Assembly (NCBI GenBank): GCA_002270565.1
Contig: NQMI01000158.1
Coordinates: 1 to 64,000 of the forward strand
Source of the DNA: Stenocarpella maydis
Taxonomy: Eukaryota; Ascomycota; Sordariomycetes; Diaporthales; Diaporthaceae
Length of the DNA: 64,000 nucleotides
Reading direction: 5' to 3'
Below are positions 11,231 to 23,070 of the stretch, in pieces. Position numbers and translations under genes: made by a program. Position 1 is the stretch's first letter, and each line of letters begins with the position of its first letter. The notes beneath the pieces were generated by a model. The model searched no databases, was not told the DNA's origin, and was given only the letters and a program-made list of their open reading frames with translations.

Positions 11231-12384
11231 ACGCTACTAGTAGGGCTGACGACGAGTTTAAAGCGGGCTGCTTGGCTGTTTACATTTAATTACGATGACA
11301 TAGTCTGTGACCATGGATGACAAGAGATTTATGACAAAGATAATACCGATCTAGTTTTTAGCAGTGGACAGTATGAGGCACTGGAAATAGACTGATGTGA
11401 GCTTAGCTGAGGGCGGACATCTGGATTCTATCTAATGGCACCATCTATTTTGTAGTATTTTGTAAGTCAATGAAAAGACTAAACTCTCAAGGTAGAGCAG
11501 CGATCGGAGTCATGGAATTGCTGTTTCTGCCAGCCAATCCCATTTGCTGCTATGTGCCCTGGGACCGTGGGTGCTAGAGAATACAGTCTCTTCAGGCAAT
11601 TCTCTACTGTATTATCACTTCCTTCATGATATTCTCAGACTCTCTCATCTAGATGAGGGGTGCAACATCGTTTAGAAGAACTCAACATAGCTTACACGGG
11701 AAAGCAAAGGACTCAGGAGAAATGTGACGGTGCTGAGGAATATCGACAGAACCGTGGATTTGTGATGGTATGATTGTGCTGCTGGGGACCAGTCAGGGGA
11801 GTGGCTATTCCTGTCTTCCCACTGACATGAATGATCGATAGCAGTACAGTTTCGCATCACGTCAGAATCTTGTGGCAAGAGGATCAGTATGAAGTCTAAA
11901 ACGAAAGAAATCATGCCGTGGAGGCGAAGAGAAGCAAGATACAAGCCCCGTCAAGTCTCATGGTCTTTTTTGTTGCACCTGAGACTTCGGCCGACTAAGT
12001 CTTCCTGACAACATCACAGTGACACTGGGCTCAGTGACGAACGTAAGTAAAATAACACTAATACTATGGGATGAAAGTTAAACTATATATCACAATCCCT
12101 AGGTATGTTATGCTTGGCTAATGCCGAGTACTTCTCCCTACCGTTCCCAGCACTCTAGTAGTTGTTTGGATTTATACTGAAGCTGTGGTCCTCAAAAATG
12201 CAATTTGTCGGCTCTACCAACTATTCTAATACGTCTCTGGTGACTTTCGTCTAGCGTAGTGCTTATGCCAGGGGTGAGGAACCAGGATTCAGCTGAGCAT
12301 GTGGTCTTGGCGTTGGTTGCGTGGCCTGGACTTGCCCTCAAATCGGGGAATCTTCCTATCCACGATAGGCAGAACGTCTACGCC
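11231..12384. other. intergenic, AT-rich
   Basis: About 1.15 kb of AT-rich DNA upstream of the HET gene. No conserved reading frame, repeat or RNA gene recognised. Confidence 0.6.
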
Positions 12385-14019
12385 ATGACAGAGCAGGACA
12401 TCTACCACCCTCTTACAGAGAAGGAATTCCGCCTCCTGATTCTGGAACCAGGCCCGCGAGAGCTCGATGCGGATTCAAGCATCTCCGTTCGTCTCGTTCA
12501 ATCCCGGCTGCAATCCCCTCCAACCTATGACGCTTTGTCCTACGTCTGGGGGGACCAGAGTATAAAGACCACAATAGCGCTAGACGGGGTGCAGTTTCAA
12601 ATATCGAAAAACCTCCACTGGGCTCTTCAGAGGACGCGAGATCCACACGAGGCGCAAGTGCTCTGGGCAGACGCAATATGCATCAACCAGCTCGACCTCC
12701 AGGAGCGAAGCCAGCAGGTCGCGATGATGGGCAGCATCTTCAACCAGGCACGCAAGGTCCTCGTCTGCATGGGCGATCCGCCGCACAGCGGCGAGGACGA
12801 GGACGTCTCCTCCCTGATGAACGGCTTCGAACTCCTCTGGGGCAAGCACCCGTACATCCCGGCCCTGAGCGATCACGACCGGCTGCGGACCGACCCCCGC
12901 TGGCGGAGCGTCGCGGAGTTCATGCAGCTCCCGTGGTTCCGCCGAGCCTGGGTGGTCCAAGAGGTTGGGCTCGCCCGCGACCCCCGTGTCCTTTACGGCC
13001 GCTGCGAGTTCGGCTACAGGGAGATGATCCGGGTCATGAGGTGGGTTGGCGGCCAGGCGTGGGCTCTCCAGTTTGCCATCCCCTCGCTGCTGGTGCACCG
13101 GTTTTGGCACGACTGGAACCAGCCAAGCCACCAGTTCACCTTCGTTGACCTGCTCAACCACGGCGCTCTGTTGGAGTGCAGCGATCCCAGGGACCGCGTC
13201 TACTCATTCCTCGGTCACCCCCTGGCGAGAAACCAAGACGGAAGCCCCTTGGTCGCCCCGGACTACGTCAAGTCGGTGGAACAGGTCTACTTGGAAGTGA
13301 CCTGCATTCTGTTGTCGCGTTTCGGGCTGCGCCTGTTGTCATCCGTCGAGCACCGAGAGTCGACGATCACAGAGGAGCTCCCCTCATGGGTCGTGCGTTG
13401 GGACGTTTCGGTGGTGATGAATGATATCGCCCGCTATCCACAACTGTACCGAGCCACACCTCCCCAATGGGCGCCGAATCTCGCAGACGCTATCACAGGA
13501 AACAATCTTCAGCTTACCGGAATTATACTGGACAAGATCTCCAAGGCTTATTGCATCGACGTGAGGTCAACCCCGGAGATTTCTTTGCGTTTCATTGATG
13601 TCACCGATATCTCGCGAAACCTGAGCTGGTCCAATATCCTCGAGGAGTTCCCTGATAGAGCCGATGCGTCGAGTGCAGTCCTGAAGGCTCTGTGCGCCCG
13701 GGACGACCTTGATCCGGGTAAGCTTTCTATCCCAGAGAACAAAGAAAAGTTTGAGCACGACGTAAAAGACGTAGGCATCAACAGATGCCTGTTTGCAACT
13801 TCCAAAGGGGGTTTTGGAATAGGACCGCTCATAACCAAACCAGGGGATGTCTGTTGTGTGTTATTTGGGGCTGATGTTGCTTTCGTGCTGCGCCCGAGTT
13901 CAAGCCCCTCCAAATACAGGTTGTTAGGTGAGGCATTTGTCCATGGAGTCATGAACGGCGAGATTGAAGGGATGTTGAATAGTGGGCAGGTTTTCCCACA
14001 AGCCATTACGATTATTTAA
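12385..14019 (+). CDS. HET-domain (heterokaryon incompatibility) protein
   Basis: Single-exon gene, 544 residues. The HET domain fills the N-terminal part with its usual motifs: PTYDALSYVWGD near residues 48-59, VLWADAICINQ around residue 92, then LPWFRRAWVVQEVGLA. The C-terminal tail (GGFGIGPLITKPGDVCCVL, then LLGEAFVHGVMNGE) is the standard ending of this family. HET proteins trigger cell death or growth arrest after fusion of incompatible hyphae; many family members have no proven partner. I chose the ATG at 12385 because it directly precedes a typical short lead (PLTEKEFRLLILEPG); an in-frame ATG at 12259 would add 42 unlikely residues. Family certain, biological role inferred. Confidence 0.9.
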   Translation: MTEQDIYHPLTEKEFRLLILEPGPRELDADSSISVRLVQSRLQSPPTYDALSYVWGDQSIKTTIALDGVQFQISKNLHWALQRTRDPHEAQVLWADAICINQLDLQERSQQVAMMGSIFNQARKVLVCMGDPPHSGEDEDVSSLMNGFELLWGKHPYIPALSDHDRLRTDPRWRSVAEFMQLPWFRRAWVVQEVGLARDPRVLYGRCEFGYREMIRVMRWVGGQAWALQFAIPSLLVHRFWHDWNQPSHQFTFVDLLNHGALLECSDPRDRVYSFLGHPLARNQDGSPLVAPDYVKSVEQVYLEVTCILLSRFGLRLLSSVEHRESTITEELPSWVVRWDVSVVMNDIARYPQLYRATPPQWAPNLADAITGNNLQLTGIILDKISKAYCIDVRSTPEISLRFIDVTDISRNLSWSNILEEFPDRADASSAVLKALCARDDLDPGKLSIPENKEKFEHDVKDVGINRCLFATSKGGFGIGPLITKPGDVCCVLFGADVAFVLRPSSSPSKYRLLGEAFVHGVMNGEIEGMLNSGQVFPQAITII

Positions 14020-14575
14020 GAACTCGAGTCGAAGTGCCTGGCTCAGTAGCTGAGGACTATCTGTCACTCAACTCAGGCCCAGTCGCCATGGCCCTATCAA
14101 ACTCAACCTGTGCGATCAATACTTCTTCAAAGCCACCAACTGTTGGCCACGATGGAGATAGCAGTGCCTTTGATAGGGATGCCCTTACCAAATGCCCCCC
14201 CCCTCCCCCCGTCTCTCTTCACACGTAGAGCAGCCGAGATCATCACGCGTTTGGATTTTTTATCCACCAGTAAGCAGTGAGCGCCGAGGACCCTTTCCCC
14301 GAAGACAAGTCTTGTTTTGTTGGATATTTAATTGTTGGCTATATACTGCAGAATAGCATTTCTCATGACACATACGTTGTAGCAATTTAGCAACAAACCA
14401 AATTTCATGGGACTCAAATCAGTTTGTTCCCATCATTTCACAAGCCGGCCGCTCAATTTCCTCTTACTTTGTTAGCAAAGATCCTGTAGGACCAATTAAC
14501 CCGTGTACACTCGACCTTTACTGTGCCGGCCCTCACATGGTCGTGTCAATATTGCGGTAGACCTTCCCGCCTAGC
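14020..14575. other. intergenic between convergent genes
   Basis: Separates the 3' ends of the HET gene and the minus-strand MYND gene. Contains a C-rich run near 14195-14210. No gene seen. Confidence 0.6.
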
Positions 14576-15410
14576 CTAGACATTGAGCCACATGCCAGGG
14601 TTCTTGTGGTCACGGCATGAGGGTTTGTGAGCCTTCCAATGGGCCTTCTGGCAGTCCTATGTTCATCGCAATAGCCTTATTATTCTTCCAATGTGTGCCT
14701 GGGAGACACCATACCTGACCGCAGTACGAAGCCACCTTGCATCTCGCGCAGACAGACAGCTCCTTGCCCAGGTCTGCCTCGATCTTGCCGCAGTGGTAGC
14801 AGCTATTCGCAGGTTGTCAGTATACACATGCGTTTAGATCTCTCTTCTGGGAGGAAAGACGTGAGAAAACTGCAGGGTACCGACCTCGGCTCGCAAAAGG
14901 TGCGTGGCGTGCCCGGCTTGTAGTGCTCCAAGGCAGCGAGGAACTCCGAGCGTCCGGGGTCGCGGAAGCCCCCGTCATTGAGCGGCCAAGCGTAGCCCGG
15001 GCTGGAGTGGATGCGCGGGACAATGTCGCGCAGGTGCTGGATATTCTCGTCGCTGATCTTTGCTCCGCTCTGCATGACCATGGCGGCGAGGATGACAGTG
15101 TACATCTTGCGGTCGGGGATCCAGAAGGTGTTCTCCTTGCTGCGGAACTCCTTGAACAGCTTATCGCAGAGGCCGGCGTTCAGCTTGTCACGGAAGGCCG
15201 TAGAAGTCAGCTCTTCGTCAGGGTCGTACTCGTCGTCGTCGCTGGTGAGGCCCATGGCGTAGGCGGTCTCGCCACGGATGCCGAGGTCCTGGTCGCCCTG
15301 TAACAGGCCTGTGGCGGAGTGTCAGCATCTATCTGTCTCGCTCACGCAGCCTGGGGCATTCCAGACTGTCGTCCAGCGGGAGAGGGCTTACACATTCCCC
15401 AGCGGCCCAT
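14576..15410 (-). CDS. small MYND-type zinc-finger protein
   Basis: Exons (complement): 15392-15410, 14885-15308, 14715-14802, 14576-14656; 203 residues. The start MGRWGM with the following GDQDLGI and the middle block ILAAMVMQSGAKISDENIQH, then GFRDPGRSEFLAALEHYKPG, match a conserved uncharacterised fungal family. The C-terminus is a MYND finger, from CYHCGK through CARCKVASYCGQDCQKAHW to HKPSC, providing the C-C-C-C-C-C-H-C ligand pattern. It is assembled across exons 3 and 4, which supports those junctions. MYND fingers mediate protein-protein contacts; partner unknown. The first exon is only 19 nt (six codons plus one base). It neighbours the FAD monooxygenase gene on the same strand, 406 bp downstream of it; whether it belongs to the metabolite cluster is unclear. 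Confidence 0.85.
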
Positions 15411-15816
15411 GGTGGTGGTGGGAGTGTTGACGTGCCGATGGGGTTGATGGTTTTGAAAGGCCAGTTTAATGCGAGAACGGAGGACGAAAGCTGATTTGGG
15501 TGATTTGGTGATTTGGATGCAGTTGATGTCTGAGCTGGTAGAGGATTCAGCAAAGTTGAGAGGTGTGCTTGAAGTACGCAGGTGTGCGGTTTTGCTCGTT
15601 CGTGGTGGCAGGGAGCTTGGGAAGGAGCCCCAGAAACGAACGGATGCACCTCCGTATTCTGCCGTATTCTGAACTTCGTGCAAACTGTTTGTCTCCGTCT
15701 AATATAAACAGGAAACGGTACCGACGTGCTATTGATGGGTTTCTTCAAATGTTTATAGCTACAACAAGAGTCTGCTGCCTATATGGGCGATCCTAAGACA
15801 CGTCCACCATAACTCC
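15411..15816. other. intergenic
   Basis: 406 bp between two minus-strand genes, acting as promoter of the MYND gene and 3' flank of the FAD monooxygenase gene. No gene or repeat seen. Confidence 0.6.
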
Positions 15817-17545
15817 TCAAGTTGAGATGGCCCTCACGTTACCGTATGGATTCACGATTTCCCCATCCTCCCTCCCAATTACGACCCCGTTTGACATCTG
15901 CAAGCCAACTGGCAGCCCTCTGATATAGTTGTCAGTGTATGCCGTGTGTCTTTGCTCAGCCAAACTCTCCTCGATATCCTTGTACATATCATAGCTTCAG
16001 GAACCAGTCAGCAGCTTTTCTATATCTCTCAGAACTACTCCGACTTAGCATAGAAAGACGTACGCATTCATCTCCTCAATGGTCAACTTCTCCCTCTCAT
16101 CTGCAACCTTGTACCCCTTGAAGTTGGTATTACTGGAGAATCCTAAAGTCTTTCGTCAGTATAAAAGAGGAAGGCCTTCCAGATATTTCTTCTAAATGCT
16201 GGAGAACTTCTGACATACCGATTCTTTCATTGATATTGACAGCTGCCTTTGCCGCAGAGGCTTGAACCTTTGTAGCTCGCGGCAGCCTGATCTTTTGATA
16301 CACCTCCAAGGCCTCAGCGACATCACCTTTGAAGTAAGCCCTGCTGAACAATATGCCCAGCGCTGCTGCGTCCTCAATGGCCATACAGGCGCCTTGGCTC
16401 TGATGAGGGAACATCTTGATGGTAAAATCAGCTCGATGTCCAAAAGCACGTCAAGGGGTTAGATCCAAGCGCACCGGGTGGCCTGCATCACCGAGCAAGC
16501 ATGTTGTGTTCTTGATGAGGTAAGGGTAAGGCTGGCTAAATATTGGCAGATTAATTACCATGCGAGCTTCAAATCCGTTGGGAGTTGAATCCTTACTGTA
16601 CCCACAACCGCCACGGCTGAATATCAGTAGAGATGGCCAGGTGATCCCTGACTTGCTTGTCCAGCTGGGGAAACGGAGCGAGGAGCTCTTCAACTGGCCT
16701 GTCCTCTCCGCCCCAGCTTTGGCTCGTGTAGTCGCCAGCCTCGCGCGGGAAGAAACAGTAATAGGACAGCAGCTTGCCGCCGTTGCACGGGCTGAGCACA
16801 ATCTTGTCCCACTTGTCCTCTTGGCCACCCCAGTACTCTAGAGCCGAATCCTTTGAATAGTCAACGAGACCTAGGCGGACAGCGTCTTCTGTCCGCACGT
16901 TGGCGTGGAGACACGACGAGTCCGCTGGCTTTTTATCCGGGGTGAGGCCAATGAGTCTGCGCACTACCGAGCCGATCCCGTCAGCGCCGATTATAAGGTC
17001 ATGCCGAGCTGTCTGGCCGTTGGTGAAGGTGACGAGGCCGGCTTCGAGATCAATTTTCTCACACTGTGCTGAAAATTAGCTCCTCATAATCGCAGAGGCG
17101 GTTCTTTGAGACTTGCCCTATGGTTCACACACAACCTAGCGGGCTCTCCGGCCCCCTCCTCCTGCAAGGCGCAATCCTTTAATATCATATGCAGGTATTG
17201 TCGGTGGAACATATAGTAATGGTATCCCCATCTCTCCTTATAGTCACCCAGATCATAGACGCTGACCGGCTCGCCCGTGTCCCAGCTCCTGTTAATCAGC
17301 TTCTTCAGTATGACGGGGTCACCCTTCTCAACGTCGACATCCCACTCGTGTAGCCAGCGCGCCCCGTTGGCAGCGCAGGATACTGATGCTCCGACCTCTC
17401 CAACAAAGTCATTGCGCTCGTAGATTGTCACCCTGTGGCCGGCACGGCGGAGGGCAATGGCAGCGGACATGCCACCGATACCACCTCCGACAACACCCAC
17501 CTCGAGGTGGCGCCACGCAGGGCTCGGATCGAATTGAGAGCCCAT
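15817..17545 (-). CDS. FAD-dependent monooxygenase, salicylate-hydroxylase-like
   Basis: Exons (complement): 17117-17545, 16597-17063, 16475-16535, 16219-16414, 16064-16142, 15817-15994; 469 residues. All three flavin-hydroxylase motifs are present: VGVVGGGIGGMSAAIALRR near residues 16-34 (FAD ADP-binding), IIGADGIGS (the DG motif), and LLGDAGHP followed by HQSQGACMAIEDAAALG (the GD motif). The family uses FAD and NAD(P)H to hydroxylate phenolic rings, in salicylate hydroxylases with loss of the carboxyl group, which would suit an aromatic acid from the PKS at 33.7-40.5 kb. Intron 1 (17064-17116) appears to use a GC donor (AGG/GCAAGT). Intron 3 ends in an uncommon AAG acceptor. It is divergent from the Zn(II)2Cys6 gene at 18190, sharing a 644-bp promoter region. 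Substrate is inferred, not visible. Confidence 0.88.
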
Positions 17546-18189
17546 TTCGCGTGATGGACTGGATCATATAATCTGAAATGGGAATAGCAGCACAACAATT
17601 GTTGGTGAATATAGGCTTATGACCAGGGCTTGCTGCCAGGCAAGTACATGTACTGTGTCAGTCGATGCACAATATTTGGCTCTATCTTGAAGATATCGGC
17701 TCCCATTATAACGAATGTAGAAAACATGACAACCCTTTCTACGCGGATAGCGCAAAGATGCTTGGATTTTGCGGATATTCTTCGTTCGTTCGCCGACCAA
17801 GACCTCCGCCCTCCAAGCGCGGTTATCATACCCTGGTCTGGCGGTGAAGAGAGTTTCAGCGCCTGCGGATAATGCACTCAAGGTTACCAGTCTTGGAGCA
17901 GGGGCCTTGCCGCAAGAGGTCGGCAATGGGCGCTCTTATCTCTCCGCGCTGCCCTTCGGCTGAACCCCCTCCTCCAGAACCGCAGGCCTGATTTCAACAG
18001 CCGAACGTTGCTCCGTACAGGCAGAAGAGCGTGAAACTCTTTCCGCAGCGGGAAACGCGTGCGAATCCATCCAGGCCCGGTTCCGCTCCTGTCTATCCGC
18101 CAGTGGGTCGTCTGCTTCAACAAGCCCTCCCGCGACCTCCGTTCCGCCGTGTGTGAGGCGACCGACTAACTACGTCGCTGACTTGAGCC
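17546..18189. promoter_or_regulatory. bidirectional promoter region, FAD monooxygenase and cluster regulator
   Basis: 644 bp between two divergently transcribed genes. It includes TTCCGCAGCGGGAA at 18041-18054, a CCG...CGG inverted arrangement of the kind bound by Gal4-type factors. A regulator next to a structural gene often controls itself and its neighbours, but this site is only a candidate. Confidence 0.35.
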
Positions 18190-20745
18190 ATGCCACGACC
18201 CAAGGTCAAGCCGCAGGACAGGCAGCGCTCGGCAAGAGCATGCGACGCCTGCAAGGCCTCGAAGAAAAGGTGTGATGCGAATCAGCCTTGTCGACTATGT
18301 CTCAAGAAGGGGACCCAGGACACGTGCGCGTTCACGCCGACGGCCAGGGACAGGCGAGGCCGGCGCTCCCAGTCAAAGTCGTCCCAGGCAAACTCGATTG
18401 CTGTTGCCACCCGTGCCCCTCGGGTGGAGTTCGGACCAGTAGTCGCCATCCCATCTCAAGGGGCAAGGTCTCATTTTGACGACCCATCTCTTGCGTCGGA
18501 AGACGCGGATGGCGACGAGGTAGTAGATGAGGATGCCGACAGTGAGACCGACTACGCTCCGGACTCGAGAGGCTCTAGGGAGACAACTAATCAGCAGCGG
18601 CCGTTGATGCTGCACAATTCGAGTGGTGACAAAGGTATTAAGCAGCCCCTAGATTGGCGACCAACACAAGGCTTGCTGCCTTGAATTTACAACCCCCCAC
18701 CCCACCACCCTTCTCTCAACCCCGGTGATATATGGCTCAGTTATACCAATCCTAAATTAACTCCCCTGGCATAACTAGTCTTCGTTGGCAACACAGCGGC
18801 ACTCTCATTCTTGAGATTCTTACAAAAGACCTTGAAGCATTATGTTGGACCATCCGGCTTCACCAACCGACAACATACTCATAACTGGTTTGAGACGACC
18901 GAATCGGATGTCGGTGGCGGAACCTTCTACGATGGCTTGGGCGAAGCCGAAAAGAAGAATTCCATCCAATGCTTTTTGGATGCCGTATGTCGCATGCCCC
19001 TGGGGCCTGTCCAAGAGTTACTTGCCAACTAAGAGTCTTGCAGTCGAGTGGGTTTTTAGACCTGTACACCCAAGACGAGATCTCCGAGCTTGTGAGCTTG
19101 GCCAAGCAGGAACAGAACGCGCACAAATCACCAGGTTCCCGCCCAGCAGACAGGGCAGCACTTGCTTCGCTGTACCTCATGGTCGCCATCGGTTGTCAGG
19201 TTAGAGGCGGCTCCAGGGACGACCACGTGCTTGCAGCCAGGTACTTCAACCAGGGCAGGCACATGGCCTTTGAGAAGATGCTCGAGGACCCAACGATAAA
19301 TCTGGCCAGGGCATTTGTCCTGCTCGCGTTCTACATGCTCGGGGCCTGCCGCCGGAACTCGGCTTTTATGTACCTCGGCGTCGCAGCCAAGTCTGCCGAT
19401 ATTCTCGGGCTCCACGCCGCTGCCAAACACAAGCACACGTCGGAGGCTGAACAGGATTCTCGGTCAGTTAGTCTCCGGCACGGATCTAAATGACTCTCGA
19501 GTAGATGATTCTGACCTTCGCAGACTCAGGGTGGCCAAGAGTATCAGGGTTTTCGACATCATATGCTCGTCGATCCTGGGACGACGAGGCAGTGCTTCAT
19601 CGCTGAGGTCGGTCGATGTTACATCTGGCGACATCGAGCAAGAACACAACGCCAGCTCCCACCGAGCGCTGGCTCTCAGGGCCACCTATGAATCATGTTC
19701 GATCCTGGAGACGGTGGTCGGCAAGTTTGCTGACGACGGAGCACTGGATTCCTCCTCAGCCGAGCACTTTCTCCAGCTTTTACAAGAGTGGAGCCAAGTA
19801 CTACCCTTACCCCTTCGCCAACGGCCGCGAAGAGGGGACGGACATTTGCAGGATGACCCAGGCTACCGAGAGAAGATGATTGCAAACGTCCACGCGGCCG
19901 GGACGTACTATTTTGGTATCATACTCGTCACCAGGCAATTTCTAATTCAGCACGTCATGCCTCAGATGCACGGCCACCTATCTAGCTCAAAACATCACCA
20001 ACAACAGGATGTCCGAAACGACAACACGGGGATGGGCTCCGTGGCGGAGCTGTCCCGGTCCTGCATCGGAGCCGCGACCTACATGGCCCAGATGTGCCGG
20101 GAGGCCGTCGACTCGGGCGTCCTCCTGGGCAACATGTGCATCATCAAGGCATGGGTATTCGCAGCCGGGCTGGTGCTAGGGTTCGCACTTCTGGCGGACG
20201 GCCTCTCCGACAGCGAGGCCCGGGAGGCGTTCCGCGCATCCCAGCACGTCCTCTCCGTCCTCGGCCGGCTGAGCGCGCAGGCGCGGCAGTACCACAGGAT
20301 CCTCGCCGCCTTCTCCGACGCCATCGACAACTACAGGCGGCAGATGCGCAAGGAGAGGAGGGAGTCGGGCGTCCCCCGCGTCGAGCAGATACTGGCGTAT
20401 GATTTTGCCTCTGCCGTGAGCGCACAGGAACAGGAAGAGGGGGGCCACGAGGGGCGCAGCGGAGGAGACGGGATCTCAGTTGATACGAGGCAGGCCAGGT
20501 CACGAATGTCTGTCGGGGGCGGCGGCGCCGCTATGTCGCCGGGGCTAAACGTCGAGGACGGTCTCGCTGGGCCGGCGGAGCCCTGGGATGGAAGTGACAG
20601 CCTCAGCTCGTTTACCGAGTTCATCCCGGACCAGTGGTCATCGCCGGCAGACAACGAGCTCATGTTGCGGATCCTTTGGGATGGGTATACCATGAGCTTT
20701 GATGACCCTCTGCAGCAATGTGCTCCTATGAGCGCTGCCGTGTGA
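18190..20745 (+). CDS. Zn(II)2Cys6 transcription factor, candidate cluster regulator
   Basis: Exons: 18190-18634, 18779-18984, 19044-19462, 19524-20745; 763 residues. Zinc cluster with Cys at residues 18, 21, 28, 34, 37 and 46 (CX2CX6CX5CX2CX8C), preceded by a basic stretch and followed by an acidic, probably disordered region (EDADGDEVVDEDADSETDY). Exon 2 starts the conserved regulatory part (ALSFLRFLQKTLKHYVGPS). Exons 3-4 hold the fungal-specific MHR, with SLYLMVAIGCQVRG, ARAFVLLAFYMLGACRRNSA, the arginine-containing IRVFDIICSSILGRRG, and YYFGIILVTRQFL. Phases agree at each junction. It lies inside the metabolite cluster and is divergent from the salicylate-hydroxylase-like gene, so it is the best candidate for a pathway-specific activator; that is inference. 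Confidence 0.88.
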
Positions 20746-21100
20746 GGTGTTTATTTATTTAGGTAGATGTGTAAGGAGGTGATCATCGTGTGCTTGAGCG
20801 TCAATCTTGCTTCGAAGGCAGCGTTGGGGATTTGCTTACTGTGAATGTTCACCTCGAGCCCGACCATTCCAAAGCCATTATTTGTTTCAAGTTCATATAT
20901 ATTGGTAGCCGCACTTGTTTACTGTAGTATTTACATCACGCCATCAGGCGATGGCCTGGCCCACATCATGGGAACGAAAAGCATGCGTGCACTCGTCAAA
21001 AGAAACAGGGTGCCAGTGAACAGATGCTTCAGCAGAAATCGGATCTTGGCCAAGAGAACATTATAGAATTGATACTTGGGAACATTTATTTCTACGGAAC
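20746..21100. other. intergenic between convergent genes
   Basis: 355 bp between the 3' ends of the regulator and the minus-strand hydrolase/SnoaL-like gene. Nothing further recognised. Confidence 0.6.
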
Positions 21101-22582
21101 TCAAAGCTCCCGAACCCTGAAATTGAACATTCCGTTCGAAGGGCCCGCAGTCCTGTCCCTCATCTTGTGTGTGGTCTCGATACCTGCTACTGGCAGGCGA
21201 TACTCGAAAGATTTGCCTGAATCCGCCTCCGTTCCCCCCCGTATGGGATACGGAAAGGGGAGATATTCCGGCAAGAGGCCAAGCTGCCACAAGACGCTGC
21301 TTTGGTCCCACAATATATGTTCGTGGTATAACCTGTCGCCACGAATATTGACGACGGCCGTGAAAGGCACTTCAACTTTCTTGTGTGTTGGAGGCACGCC
21401 AGGCAGCCTATGATGAGTTTAGTGGGGGATTCCGTCACGCAGCAAAACAGATAGTTGACTAGTAGACCATGAAAGCAAAGAGATCAACATACATCCAGTC
21501 GAGCATCTGATCGTGGGTGAACTTGAAAATGAACTCATCAACGATGCGGTCAATGCCTTTAGTTCGACTTATCAATTCCAGCTCTGTGTCGGCGGAGTTG
21601 TTGAAAATGAAGTTGTGTTGATAGAAACTGGAGAGGCTCAGACGGCCAATGCCGCCGGTCATCTAAGTACCGCGGTTAGTTCCCTACCACCAATTCACTT
21701 TCAATTATTGGGTGACCGGATTGACCCACTGTTGGTACATGATTCACGTATGGCTCATCGACCATCGTGCTCATTGTATGCTCCATGGACCGATCCGCAA
21801 ACTCGTAATAAGTGTGCTCTTCCCAGATAGTCTCCAAGTCAAAGTATGGGCCGCCCATCTTCTCCTTCAGGAGGGTCAAGTTTCTAGTGTGAGAAATGCT
21901 TTCGGTATTATAGTGGAAGGAGGCTTGAAAAGGCGTAGCGAATTTGTAGGAGACGGCGTCGGGATAAAAATACGGCCTCAGCGCCTCTGACTTTGGCGGT
22001 ACAGCAGGTCCTTTGCCAGCGAGATGGTGGATCACTGGGATCGTGGCGCCAGCAAGGGGCTTGGTTGGACTGGTGTCACTAGGAGCGTCTGCATACACTG
22101 CGGCCGCAACAATGGAGGGATGGCCTGAAAGTGCTGATGCTACTGCATTCCACATGTCGGGCTCATAGGCTTTGTGTTCTTGGTCAGACCTGGCAAAAGA
22201 GAATCGCCAGTGCTGTCTGGGAGTGGAGATACTGACCAATGAGCCCAACCTTGCCTTTTGGTTCACATTTCCCGCAAGACCTGAGGGCCCCGAGGGCAGA
22301 TTTGATAACTTCAGTTGGAGATTGAACAATTCCTCCGCCACAAGTGCTGAGTGCTCTGGCCTGAACCTCAACGACTGCATATCCTTCCTCTGCCCATTTG
22401 ACCAACGGTGATGGCACGCCCTCGTTGATAGCCAACGAGCCCTCGTAGTTGTGCGTTAGAATGATCACCCCGGGACCAGTGCCACGGCGACTTAAAGGTT
22501 GGAGCAAGGACACGCCGGGCATGAGCTCTGTAAGGCCGGGGCTCGGCAGTGGAGGAGGGGGCTTGCTGATGTCGTTGAACAT
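21101..22582 (-). CDS. dienelactone-hydrolase-like / SnoaL-like two-part protein
   Basis: Exons (complement): 22233-22582, 21730-22189, 21493-21662, 21101-21407; 428 residues. The N-terminal half reads as a degenerate alpha/beta-hydrolase of the dienelactone hydrolase type (GVIILTHNYEGSLAINEGVP, then LVKWAEEGYAVVEVQA, IVAAAVYADAP and IPVIHHLAG). The C-terminal half has a SnoaL/NTF2-type pattern (YFDLETIWEEHTYYEFADRS, FTAVVNIRGDRLYHEHILWD, LPVAG near the end). Similar two-part proteins exist in fungi without a known reaction. I see no convincing GxSxG or GxCxG nucleophile, so catalysis by the hydrolase half is doubtful. Intron 1 is very short (43 nt, 22190-22232), but the frame and conserved flanks support it. 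It is divergent from the SDR gene at 23071. Role in the cluster is unknown; the SnoaL-like half could shape or cyclise an intermediate. Confidence 0.75.
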
Positions 22583-23070
22583 GGTGAGGCACCTATTTCG
22601 GGTATTGCGACAAGTGTTGATGGTAAGACAACGTCCGTCCGCAGTTATTAACTTCTGCATGCAACCCCTTTGAGCTTTTGGCGTTTTGTATATTTGTTTC
22701 TGTGTCCGGCTTTCTCTCTCGGCACTGGCCTCCGTGATAACACCGGGCAACGGGCCGACAGCTTATCTGTCATCACCAAGCCCTTGTTGAGCGGAGATAG
22801 ATGTTGTGGCATAGGATCCAAGCGTTCCTGCGTCGGCTTCGGCGGCAACTGCCAAGCGGCCCCAGTGAGTGCATTAGCCGCCGATGCCATCCCTGGCGAA
22901 AGTCAAACCTCCAACCCCCTCTCGCTTCGAAGCCCTGCTGCTCCCGAGAGTCCAACTACTTGTTGTTACCCATACCTCCCGAATAGCACCCGGCGCAGTC
23001 TGGAAAGCTCGTGTCGAGACCCTAGGGACCACATTACCTCAGACTGGACACAAGAGAAAGATTTGTGACA
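22583..23070. promoter_or_regulatory. bidirectional promoter region, hydrolase-like and SDR genes
   Basis: 488 bp separate the divergent start codons at 22582 and 23071. Several CGG/CCG triplets occur but no clean palindrome could be singled out. Confidence 0.35.

Noticed and set aside
12580..13161. 193-codon minus-strand frame
   Set aside because: Antisense to the HET gene.
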